64,000 bases of DNA from Lentzea nigeriaca (GTDB lineage: Bacteria > Actinomycetota > Actinomycetes > Mycobacteriales > Pseudonocardiaceae), in the NCBI RefSeq assembly GCF_016907955.1, contig NZ_JAFBCX010000007.1, positions 336,849-400,848 of the forward strand, written 5' to 3'. The notes below the pieces were generated by a model, which was not told where the DNA came from, did not search any database, and was given only the letters and a program-made list of their open reading frames with translations. This document shows, piece after piece, positions 57,699-64,000 of this stretch (position 1 is its first letter; each line of letters begins with the position of its first letter). Made by a program: the position numbers and the translations under genes.

Positions 57699-58940
57699 GT
57701 GAAAATCATCGCCGGACTCGTCATCGCGGCAGGCCTCGCCGTCGTGCCGGGCGTCGCCCACGCCCAGGACAGCGACTGCTACGACACCACCGTCCCGCTG
57801 ACCGTCGAGGAACAACGGCTCGACGACACACTCGTGGCCGGCGGACCCGCCGTCGGGCCCTCTCTCGTGAAGCTCGCCGGGTTCGACGGCCGCGTCACGG
57901 ACTTCACCACCAAGCTCTGCCGGCAGAGCGTGCTGAGGCAGGCGCAACAGTTCGCGGAACGCGAGGGCAACGCGCTGTGGAAGGCCGCCGTCGCCCGTGC
58001 GCAGAGCACCCAGCCGTTGCCGCACGACGCCTACGACGACCGCCCGCTGTACTGGGCGCGTCTGCGGCTCACCACCGCGCTGCGCCAGTGGAAGCCGCGG
58101 TTCACGCTCTCCGTGCACGACCGCGCGAAGCTCGTCCAGCAGTTCGACTGGGCCTCGCGGGGACTGCGCGACTCGGTGTTCCCTGCCAGGCCGGGCGTGC
58201 GCAAGATCGCGGTGACCGGCTTCGACCCGTTCCAGCTCACCGGAACGAACGTGCGGCGCGCCAACCCGGCCGGTGCGGCGGCGCTGCAGCTCGACGGCCG
58301 TGAGATCACCACACCCACCGGCAAAGCCGTGCTGCAGGCGGCGGTTCTGCCGGTCCTGTGGGGCGGGTTCGACGAGGGGATCGTCGAGCAGTTCTACGGA
58401 TCCGCATTGGAACAGAGGCCCGACGCGTTCGTGACGATCAGCCAGGGCAGGCCTGGGCGCTTCGACATCGAGCGGTGGGCGGCGCGCTGGCGTGGCGGCT
58501 CGGCGGACAACGACAACGTCGGCTCGTACGGCAGCGTCCCGGACGCCGCGGGCTGGCCGCAGCCCGCCACCGAGTTCATCGAGACGACGCTTCCGTTCCA
58601 GAAGATGATCGACGCGGGCACCGGCCCGTTCCCCGTCGTGCTGAACCGGAGTTTCTGCGAGTGGGTCGTCGTGGGCAGCACGCAGGACTGCCGCACCGAC
58701 GAGCCGACACCGGGGCGCGTCGCGGCTGTCGGTGGCGGCGGGGACTACCTCTCCAACGAGAGCATGTACCGGGCCAACCGCGTGCGAATCGGTTACGGCG
58801 CAACGAATGTCCTCGGCGGGCACCTTCACACGCCGGTGCTCGGCCAGCCCGCCGATCCGGCCGCGTTGACGGATCCGGCGTTCGAAAAACAGCGTCGCGA
58901 CATCGCCGATCAAGTCAAGGCCCTAGTCTCTGTGATGTGA
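57699..58940 (+). CDS. Secreted pyroglutamyl-peptidase-like (C15) protein with Ser in place of catalytic Cys
   Basis: A 413-residue exported protein: signal peptide MKIIAGLVIAAGLAVVPGVA cleaved near AHA-QD, a helical N-domain (about 30-160), then a C15-like domain. VRKIAVTGFDPFQLTGTNVR is the GFxPF start of C15, SQGRPGRFDIERWAARW corresponds to the Glu loop (Glu258), and GGGDYLSNESMYRANRV aligns with the Cys motif (AGxxxCN) but has Ser352. GGHLHTPVL carries the His. Either the nucleophile is Ser or the protein only binds pyroglutamyl peptides. It lies 3.6 kb from pxpA, which fits a pyroglutamate theme. Overlaps the next gene by 4 nt. Confidence 0.78.
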   Translation: MKIIAGLVIAAGLAVVPGVAHAQDSDCYDTTVPLTVEEQRLDDTLVAGGPAVGPSLVKLAGFDGRVTDFTTKLCRQSVLRQAQQFAEREGNALWKAAVARAQSTQPLPHDAYDDRPLYWARLRLTTALRQWKPRFTLSVHDRAKLVQQFDWASRGLRDSVFPARPGVRKIAVTGFDPFQLTGTNVRRANPAGAAALQLDGREITTPTGKAVLQAAVLPVLWGGFDEGIVEQFYGSALEQRPDAFVTISQGRPGRFDIERWAARWRGGSADNDNVGSYGSVPDAAGWPQPATEFIETTLPFQKMIDAGTGPFPVVLNRSFCEWVVVGSTQDCRTDEPTPGRVAAVGGGGDYLSNESMYRANRVRIGYGATNVLGGHLHTPVLGQPADPAALTDPAFEKQRRDIADQVKALVSVM

Positions 58941-59779
58941 CTCGTGTGCGGCTGGCGGTGGCAATCATCCCGATCGTCTGGGCGTTGAGCGCCTGTGCCA
59001 TCCAGGTCGGTGGTCAGGCAGTCCCAGGCCCGATGCCGTCCACCGCCGCCGCAGACGCGCCGACGCTGCCGAAGGTGGGGCAGTGCATGAACTCCTCGGA
59101 GCTCAAGCCGGTCGACTGCGCCGCGAGCCACGACGCCGAGGTGATGGGCGTCGGCGAGATGGCGGGCCTGCCGTCGACCTACCCGGACACGCAGGCGCTG
59201 CGCAAGGCCGCGCTGCCGTCGTGCTACGGGACGATCAGCGACTACCTCGGCAGCCCCGACGCCGGTGCGACCCGCCTGCAGGTCTGGGCGTTCTGGCCGA
59301 ACGAGGCGAGCTGGAAGAAGGGCGACCGCTGGCGGCTGTGCACCGTCGTCGAGCTCACCGCCGACGGAAAGGCGTTGCCCCGCAAGGGTTCCCTGAAGGA
59401 CGTCCTGAAGGGTTCCAGCTTCAACACGTACCAGATCTGCCTCGGCGGCTCCCCGTCGAAGGACCCAGACGTGAAGCCGACCGCCTGCAACGGCCCGCAC
59501 ATGGCCGAAGCCGTCCCCGGCGGCATCGTGCCGTTGGGCAAGTACAGCGACCCCACGCCGTCCAAGGACCAGATGAACGCCATCGTCAAGGACAAGTGCA
59601 CGAAGGCCGTGCACGACTACGTGGGCTCGGACAAGCGCACCGACGTGTTCCCGGCGTGGCGGATGCCCGGTTCCCAGGGCTGGTCAGAGGGTTGGACCTA
59701 CGCGATCTGCTACGCGGAGGCCACCAGGACCTTCAACGGCACGCTCCTCGGACTCCGCGAGAATCCGCTCCCGAACTGA
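58937..59779 (+). CDS. Septum-formation family lipoprotein
   Basis: A 280-residue lipoprotein. The signal LAVAIIPIVWALSACAIQVG has lipobox LSAC. The mature protein has two similar halves, each with a Cys-containing GxC/VxCxxxHxAEV-type motif (PKVGQCMNSSELKPVDCAAS HDAEVMGV; then VKPTACNGPHMAEAVPGGI) as in the Septum_form family of actinobacteria. Paired Cys suggest disulphides. The molecular role is not established; members are linked to cell division only by annotation. GTG 58937 overlaps the previous stop (GTGA), so the two secreted proteins are translationally coupled. Confidence 0.85.
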   Translation: MTRVRLAVAIIPIVWALSACAIQVGGQAVPGPMPSTAAADAPTLPKVGQCMNSSELKPVDCAASHDAEVMGVGEMAGLPSTYPDTQALRKAALPSCYGTISDYLGSPDAGATRLQVWAFWPNEASWKKGDRWRLCTVVELTADGKALPRKGSLKDVLKGSSFNTYQICLGGSPSKDPDVKPTACNGPHMAEAVPGGIVPLGKYSDPTPSKDQMNAIVKDKCTKAVHDYVGSDKRTDVFPAWRMPGSQGWSEGWTYAICYAEATRTFNGTLLGLRENPLPN

Positions 59780-59848
59780 TCCGGCGATCACGACCATCAG
59801 CACGGCGGCCAGGGACAGCACCAGCATCGCGATTCCTGCGATCCCCAC
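59684..59848 (-). CDS. Putative small single-TM protein, 54 aa, partly antisense
   Basis: On the minus strand GTG 59848 is preceded by GGAGAGGGAGGTGTGCC, a near-perfect ribosome site, and opens the frame VGIAGIAMLVLSLAAVLMVV-IAG-SVRERILAESEERA, a single TM helix with a positively charged edge. The last 30 codons run antisense through the 3' end of the septum-formation gene, up to TGA at 59684. Small membrane proteins of this kind are missed by gene finders. It is real only if transcribed; the first 25 codons lie in non-coding DNA. Confidence 0.45.
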   Translation of the reverse strand: MGIAGIAMLVLSLAAVLMVVIAGSVRERILAESEERAVEGPGGLRVADRVGPTL

Positions 59849-59956
59849 GGCACACCTCCCTCTCCTCCGGCGACGATCTTCGTGACCGTCATCACGTACC
59901 TAAGACGTTCCCGGAGTGGGGCAGGTTCATTCCTGTGGCAAGACCGTTTTCGCGAG

Positions 59957-60029
59957 CTGTGGAGAAGTCCCCACGGCTGTCCACAGCTATCCACAACCTG
60001 TGCACAGAGTCGTCCACACCTGTGGACAA
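59957..60029. other. Phased cluster of seven DnaA-box-like sequences
   Basis: Nonamers near TTGTCCACA/TTATCCACA start at 59957 (CTGTGGAGA, reverse), 59967 (GTCCCCACG, weak), 59977 (CTGTCCACA), 59987 (CTATCCACA), 59998 (CTGTGCACA), 60010 (TCGTCCACA) and 60021 (TGTGGACAA, a perfect reverse box). Spacings are 10, 10, 10, 11, 12 and 11 bp, close to one helical turn. No dnaA, dnaN or rpmH gene is present, so this is not an ordinary oriC. It may titrate DnaA or regulate the flanking genes. Confidence 0.65.
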
Positions 60030-60062
60030 CTTCGTCTCAAAGGGACGGTGAACTGCACTGAT

Positions 60063-60275
60063 TCAGAGGAAATTGCTGCACAGGACGATGCCCGCAGCGG
60101 TGCCGATCGCTAAACCGAGGATGAACACGACGGTGTAGCGCCACCACGGCGTGCGGGCGGGAGGAGCGGGCGGCACCGGGTAGTAGCGCACGATGCCCGT
60201 CGTCGGGCCGACCTCGACATCACGCCGGGTGCCGTCGAAATGGAGTCCGCCGAGGAAGTCCTCGTCCTGCGTCAC
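60063..60275 (-). CDS. Small single-TM protein, 70 aa
   Basis: The product begins VTQDEDFLGGLHFDGTRRDV, continues with a Pro-rich stretch (YYPVPPAPPARTPWWR) and ends with a TM helix (YTVVFILGLAIGTAAGIVLC). It is not recognised. The open frame extends to 60341, but that part is the terminator of pckG; GTG 60275 is the better start although its ribosome site is weak. It is downstream of pckG on the same strand but separated by a strong terminator, so it probably has its own promoter. Confidence 0.6.
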   Translation of the reverse strand: MTQDEDFLGGLHFDGTRRDVEVGPTTGIVRYYPVPPAPPARTPWWRYTVVFILGLAIGTAAGIVLCSNFL

Positions 60276-60293
60276 ACCACTAGTAGTACCCCA

Positions 60294-60330
60294 AAAAGAC
60301 GGCCCAGCGGTCGCCGTTGACCGCTGGGCC
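60294..60330 (-). terminator. Rho-independent terminator of pckG
   Basis: GGCCCAGCGGTC (60301-60312) and GACCGCTGGGCC (60319-60330) form a perfect 12-bp stem, and on the minus strand GTCTTTTTGG follows. Confidence 0.92.
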
Positions 60331-60349
60331 ATCGAACACACCCAGGAAC

Positions 60350-62161
60350 TCAGCCCAGGCGCTGCTTCAGGGCCTCGAGCTGGTCACGCAGCGTGGTCGG
60401 GACCTTCTCACCGATCTTGTCGAACCACTCCTCGACCAGCGGGATCTCGGCACGCCACTCGTCGGCGTTGAACTCGAGCGCGGCCTCGATGTCTTCGACC
60501 GGCGCGTCCAGGCCCTCGAGGTCCAGGTCGGCTGCCGTCGGGACGTAGCCGATGGGGGTCTCGGTGGCGGCGGCCTTGCCCTCGATGCGCTCGATCGCCC
60601 ACTTCAGGACGCGCGAGTTCTCGCCGAAGCCAGGCCACAGGAACCGCTTGTCCTCACCGCGGCGGAACCAGTTGACGTAGAAGATCTTCGGCAGCTTGTC
60701 GGCGTCGGCGCGCTTGCCGAGGTCGACCCAGTGCTGGAAGTAGTCACCGGCGTTGTAGCCGATGAACGGCAGCATCGCCATCGGGTCGCGGCGCACGACA
60801 CCGGTCTTGCCGACCGCGGCGGCCGTGGTCTCCGACGACAGCGTGGCGCCCATGTAGGTGCCGTGCTGCCAGTCGCGCGACTCGGTGACCAGCGGGATCG
60901 TCGTGGCACGGCGGCCACCGAAGAAGATCGCCGAGATCGGCACGCCCTTGGGGTCGTCCCACTCCGGCGCCTTGATGTCGCACTGCTCGATCGGCGTGCA
61001 GTAGCGCGAGTTCGGGTGCGAGGAGAGCTCCTCGCTGTCCGGCGTCCAGTCCTGGTGCTTCCACGAGGTGAGGTGGGCCGGGGGCTCGCCCATGCCCTCC
61101 CACCAGATGTCGCCGTCGTCGGTCAGCGCGACGTTCGTGAACAGCGAGTTGCCCTTGGCGATGGTGCGCATCGCGTTCGGGTTCGTGTGGTAGTCGGTGC
61201 CGGGCGCGACGCCGAAGAAGCCGTTCTCCGGGTTCACCGCGTAAAGGCGGCCGTCCTCACCGAAGCGCATCCACGCGATGTCGTCGCCGAGGGTCTCGAC
61301 CTTCCAGCCGGGGATGGTCGGCTGGAGCATCGCGAGGTTGGTCTTGCCGCAGGCCGACGGGAACGCCGCCGCGATGAAGTAGACCTTGTTCTCCGGCGAG
61401 GTGAGCTTGAGGATCAGCATGTGCTCGGCGAGCCAGCCCTCGTCGCGCGCCATCACGCTCGCGATGCGCAGCGAGTAGCACTTCTTGCCGAGCAGCGCGT
61501 TGCCGCCGTAGCCGGAGCCGAAGCTCCAGATCTCCCGGGTCTCCGGGAAGTGCGAGATGTACTTGGTCTCGTTGCACGGCCACTGCACGTCCTGCTGGCC
61601 GGCCTCGAGCGGCGCGCCGAGCGAGTGCAGCGCCGGGACGAAGTCCGCGTCCTCACCGAACAGCGCGAGGGCCTTGGTGCCCATGCGGGTCATGATGTGC
61701 ATCGAGACGACGACGTACTCCGAGTCGGTGATCTCCACACCGAGCATCGGCTTCTCCGCATCGAGCGGGCCCATGCAGAACGGGATGACGTACATCGTGC
61801 GACCACGCATGCAGCCCCGGTAGAGCTCGGTCATGATGGCCTTCATCTCGGAAGGGTCCATCCAGTTGTTCGTCGCGCCCGCGTCTTCCTCGCGAACCGA
61901 ACAGATGTACGTGCGCTCCTCCACGCGAGCGACGTCGCTCGGGTCCGAGGCGGCCCAGAACGAGTTGGGCTTCTTCTTGAGCGGCACGAAGGTGCCGGCG
62001 TCGACGAGCTTCTGCGTGAGACGGTCCCATTCACCCTGGGACCCGTCCGCCCAAACAACCTCGTCGGGGCAGGTCAGCTCAGCGACTTCCTGAACCCATG
62101 CGAGCAAACGCGCGTGGTTGGTGGGTGCGTTGTCGAGACCGGGAATGGTCACTGCCGTCAT
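60350..62161 (-). CDS. pckG: Phosphoenolpyruvate carboxykinase (GTP)
   Basis: A 603-residue enzyme converting oxaloacetate and GTP to PEP, CO2 and GDP (gluconeogenesis and anaplerosis). The P-loop-like kinase-1a motif with the reactive Cys is AAAFPSACGKTNLAMLQPTI, kinase-2 is WKVETLGDDIAWMRFGEDGR, and the substrate Arg and PEP region RSRT-like context is in the N-domain (VEERTYICSVREEDAGATNN). GEPPAHLTSW and YNAGDYFQHWVDLGKRADAD near the C-terminus (with FYVNWFRRGEDKRFLWPGFG) are typical of the GTP family. ATG 62161 is used; the frame opens earlier. It has its own terminator and a 300-bp upstream region. Confidence 0.96.
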   Translation of the reverse strand: MTAVTIPGLDNAPTNHARLLAWVQEVAELTCPDEVVWADGSQGEWDRLTQKLVDAGTFVPLKKKPNSFWAASDPSDVARVEERTYICSVREEDAGATNNWMDPSEMKAIMTELYRGCMRGRTMYVIPFCMGPLDAEKPMLGVEITDSEYVVVSMHIMTRMGTKALALFGEDADFVPALHSLGAPLEAGQQDVQWPCNETKYISHFPETREIWSFGSGYGGNALLGKKCYSLRIASVMARDEGWLAEHMLILKLTSPENKVYFIAAAFPSACGKTNLAMLQPTIPGWKVETLGDDIAWMRFGEDGRLYAVNPENGFFGVAPGTDYHTNPNAMRTIAKGNSLFTNVALTDDGDIWWEGMGEPPAHLTSWKHQDWTPDSEELSSHPNSRYCTPIEQCDIKAPEWDDPKGVPISAIFFGGRRATTIPLVTESRDWQHGTYMGATLSSETTAAAVGKTGVVRRDPMAMLPFIGYNAGDYFQHWVDLGKRADADKLPKIFYVNWFRRGEDKRFLWPGFGENSRVLKWAIERIEGKAAATETPIGYVPTAADLDLEGLDAPVEDIEAALEFNADEWRAEIPLVEEWFDKIGEKVPTTLRDQLEALKQRLG

Positions 62162-62353
62162 CTCGTCTCGTCTCCTGACTGAACGCCTCGGCTGCCCGAG
62201 GACCGCGGTGGGTCGTCCGGTGGGGACTTCGTCGTCCTCGGGAATAGCTCCAGACGCCCGGTGCGGCCGGGCGTGCATGGAAGGGGATGGATCGAGGTTA
62301 GCCCGGTGAATGGCAGGTAACGCACCCCCAGCCTGTCGCTTCTCTCACAAAAC

Positions 62354-62367
62354 CGATTCTGGAATCG
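62354..62367. promoter_or_regulatory. Perfect palindrome upstream of pckG
   Basis: CGATTCTGGAATCG (CGATTC-TG-GAATCG, 62354-62367) lies 193 bp upstream of the pckG start. It may be a regulator site. The rest of 62162-62411 contains no gene and no certain promoter. Confidence 0.4.
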
Positions 62368-62409
62368 ATTCAGCACTCGGACGGCGTTAAGGCGCGCTTG
62401 AGGTCGGAA

Positions 62410-62452
62410 AAACACAAGAGGCCCCGGTGCGGTTCTCACCACACCGGGGCCT
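62410..62452 (-). terminator. Terminator of the acidic repeat protein gene
   Basis: AGGCCCCGGTG (62419-62429) pairs with CACCGGGGCCT (62442-62452). On the minus strand the sequence continues CTTGTGTTTTTCC, a good T-tract. Confidence 0.9.
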
Positions 62453-62464
62453 GTGACCTGCGCT

Positions 62465-63151
62465 TCAGTTCGGGCTGATCCACTGCCCGGTGGTGGAATC
62501 GATTCGGACGACCCCGTCGAACCGTTCTTCCTCGAACCAGTCGTCCGAGTCGTCCAGAATGCCGCTCTTGGAGTCCGTCACGTACCGGCCGTCGGACGCG
62601 ATGTGCCCGTGCTCGACCTCGACCCAGTCGTCACCACGGTGTTCCGACATCGTGACCTCGCCCGACCGCGTGATCTCGGTCGCGAGGTCGGCCTTGCCGT
62701 CGGCGTTCTTGTCGGTGAACAGCCAGGTGTCGCCGTCGTCGTCACGAACTACAGCCGTGTCGGCCTTGCCGTCGCCATCGGTGTCCTCCGTCGCCTGACC
62801 GACGTTTCGATCGCCCCCGTCGGTCTGCACGACAATCGTCTGCTGAGGCGCGGAATTTGTTTTTTGTTGCTGAGTGTCGTGCGGGTCGACGGCAACCCAC
62901 TCACCGGAATTCTCCTCGAACCGAGCCTGGCTGAGGAGATTGCCGTCCTTGTCGAACGTGCTCATCAGATCGGCGTCGCCGTCGCCGTTCGTGTCGGTGA
63001 ACGCGAGGTGTCCACCGTCATCGGTCTCGACGACGGCGGAGTCGTTCACACCGTCGTGGTTGAGGTCGAAGGTGACGTCGGCGGTGTACTCCTCGTCCTC
63101 GACGGTCACCTTCAGCTCGGCGTCGGCCGCACCGTTCTCGTCGATGTACAC
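62465..63151 (-). CDS. Acidic protein with Asp-rich tandem repeats (DUF6802-like)
   Basis: A protein of about 228 residues, very acidic. Two long repeats each contain two DxNxDG/DxDGDG loops of the kind that bind calcium: FDLNHDGVNDSAVVETDDGG plus FTDTNGDGDADLMSTFDKDG, and DTDGDGKADTAVVRDDDGDT plus FTDKNADGKADLATEITRSG. A Gln/Thr linker (DTQQQKTNSAPQQT) joins them. No signal peptide is visible. I recall similar proteins in Pseudonocardiales under DUF6802. GTG 63151 is 8 nt after AGGAGG; the ATG 24 nt upstream would put the ribosome site inside the gene. Confidence 0.75.
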   Translation of the reverse strand: MYIDENGAADAELKVTVEDEEYTADVTFDLNHDGVNDSAVVETDDGGHLAFTDTNGDGDADLMSTFDKDGNLLSQARFEENSGEWVAVDPHDTQQQKTNSAPQQTIVVQTDGGDRNVGQATEDTDGDGKADTAVVRDDDGDTWLFTDKNADGKADLATEITRSGEVTMSEHRGDDWVEVEHGHIASDGRYVTDSKSGILDDSDDWFEEERFDGVVRIDSTTGQWISPN

Positions 63152-63281
63152 CGGGACACACCTCCTACTGCTCATGTACCGGTATGACCCACGTTATGCC
63201 GGTTCGGTTCCCTCGCCAACCTTCGTCACCCGTGACGGCCCGTCCTGCGGCGGTAGGAGGCCTGGCGGCAGGCGTGGGACG

Positions 63282-63857
63282 TCAGGTCCGGTCCGGCCGC
63301 GAGCTGATCATCAGCAGGCACAACGTCGTGACCGCCGCGACCAGGCCCGCGAGCAGCAGCATCGGCGGCAACGCCGACGACGTTGGCCGCGGTGCCGCGA
63401 CCGCCGCAACAGCACTGGTCGAGGTGGCGGTCGGAGGCGCCGGGCTGATCGTGGTCGTCGGTGCCGGTTGCTGCACGACCGGCTGCTGCTGCACTGGCGG
63501 TGGTGGGGCGGCGGTCGTTTCGTTGGCGAGGACGACGATCTTCGCACGCATGTCCGGATGCACGGAGCAGATGTAGTCGAACGTGCCCGGTTGCGTGAAC
63601 GTGAAGCTCCACGACTGTCCCGTGGCGAGCATCGGTGAGCGGAAGGTACCGCCTGCGACGTCGTGGGAGGCCTCGTCCTGGTTGGTCCACGTGACGACGT
63701 CGCCCAGGTGGACGGTCATCGTGGCGGGCACGTAGGCGTAACGGGCGATCGGGATCTGGTGTGTCTCGGCGGCGGCCACCGTGCTGACCCAGGAAGAGCC
63801 GGTCGAGGTCAGCACGGCGAACGCGGCCAGGACAACGCCGGCCAGGCCGCGCTTCAT
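63282..63857 (-). CDS. Secreted membrane-anchored cupredoxin (plastocyanin-like)
   Basis: A 191-residue exported copper protein. The signal peptide ends near VAA-AET. The cupredoxin domain (about 33-112) has the type 1 copper ligands His (DEASHDVAGGTF), Cys, His and Met (GTFDYICSVHPDMRAKIVVL). A Pro/Gln/Thr-rich linker and a C-terminal TM helix (ALPPMLLLAGLVAAVTTLCL) with a short positive tail anchor it to the membrane. It probably carries electrons or copper. Its ATG overlaps the upstream gene's stop as TGATG, so the two are co-translated. Confidence 0.9.
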   Translation of the reverse strand: MKRGLAGVVLAAFAVLTSTGSSWVSTVAAAETHQIPIARYAYVPATMTVHLGDVVTWTNQDEASHDVAGGTFRSPMLATGQSWSFTFTQPGTFDYICSVHPDMRAKIVVLANETTAAPPPPVQQQPVVQQPAPTTTISPAPPTATSTSAVAAVAAPRPTSSALPPMLLLAGLVAAVTTLCLLMISSRPDRT

Positions 63858-64000
63858 CAGCAGATCGCCTGGTTGAACGCAGGGTCGAGCATCTGCTCGA
63901 GCAGGACGGTGTGCGCCTTGACGTAGTTGTCGAACGCCAACGCGTCCTGCGCCTGCTGCAGCGGCGACGTCTCCAGATGCGCCGCCTTCACGTGCGCGAT
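63857..64000 (-). CDS. C-terminal end of an unidentified protein, cut by window edge
   Basis: The last 47 residues (IAHVKAAHLETSPLQQAQDA, LAFDNYVKAHTVLLEQMLDP, AFNQAIC) are readable up to TGA at 63857-63859. They are helical with no recognisable motif. The gene is translationally coupled to the cupredoxin gene, so its product may be a partner of that copper protein. Confidence 0.7.
   Translation of the reverse strand: MAHVKAAHLETSPLQQAQDALAFDNYVKAHTVLLEQMLDPAFNQAIC

Noticed and set aside
59957..60029. Replication origin (oriC)
   Set aside because: There are DnaA-like boxes, but no dnaA, dnaN or rpmH nearby, no AT-rich unwinding region, and the cluster is only 73 bp.

Overview
The window is high-GC DNA with GTG/ATG starts and GGAGG-type ribosome sites, and it looks like an ordinary chromosomal stretch of an actinomycete. 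Gene content fits the Pseudonocardiales (relatives of Lentzea, Saccharothrix, Amycolatopsis): GTP-dependent PEP carboxykinase, a mycobacterial-type fadE5/fadA2/fabG4/htdX fatty-acid set, roadblock proteins, DUF1206, a SepF-era 'septum formation' lipoprotein and a DUF6802-like protein. The genus is an inference. There is no rRNA, prophage, CRISPR array or intact insertion sequence; one tRNA-Gly(CCC) is present. Most genes are housekeeping or metabolic.

Layout. 1-13.7 kb: a partial secreted beta-domain protein, CDF metal exporter, dCTP deaminase, tRNA-Gly, a three-gene DUF4388/roadblock module, a sodium:solute symporter, LuxR-type and TetR-type regulators, an FAD monooxygenase and the FadE5-type acyl-CoA dehydrogenase, followed by a small graveyard with a decayed MFS exporter. 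12.9-18 kb (minus): thioredoxin-NHL protein, a solitary GroES-like protein, a VanW-family envelope protein and DUF1206. 18-26.7 kb: single metabolic genes, many in convergent pairs whose stop codons overlap, a tripeptidyl-peptidase (S37), an AAA ATPase and a SIMPL protein. 26.8-32.6 kb: a lipid locus (thiolase, FabG4, MaoC hydratase, TetR, SCP2, acyl-CoA dehydrogenase) with matching TetR-type operators in both divergent promoters and a related site in front of fadE5. 33-37.2 kb: acyltransferase-3, a MerR regulator with a classical 19-bp-spaced promoter, and a two-gene operon whose second product appears to be a membrane-anchored histone-fold protein. 37.2-40.8 kb (minus): branched-chain 2-oxoacid dehydrogenase E1alpha-E1beta-E2.

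41-53.8 kb (plus): M20 dipeptidase, a very large MGH1/GH63-like glucosidase, an amino-acid ABC transporter with a pentapeptide-like membrane protein behind it, a degenerate GH38-like protein, a HEAT-like protein and a ROK kinase. 53.8-58.9 kb: short tandem repeats running into the 3' end of pxpA (5-oxoprolinase A), a divergent GntR regulator, a DUF3311/SSS monocarboxylate-type transporter and a secreted pyroglutamyl-peptidase-like protein, which may form a pyroglutamate theme. 58.9-64 kb: a septum-formation lipoprotein, a helically phased cluster of DnaA-box-like sequences, a small membrane protein, pckG, an acidic repeat protein and a cupredoxin.

The observations I rate highest are the membrane-anchored histone-fold protein (36657-37160), the seven phased DnaA-like boxes far from any dnaA gene (59957-60029), the TetR lipid regulon, and the GntR operator whose 22-bp motif recurs inside the gntR coding sequence. 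All functional statements rest on motif reading; no database search was possible.
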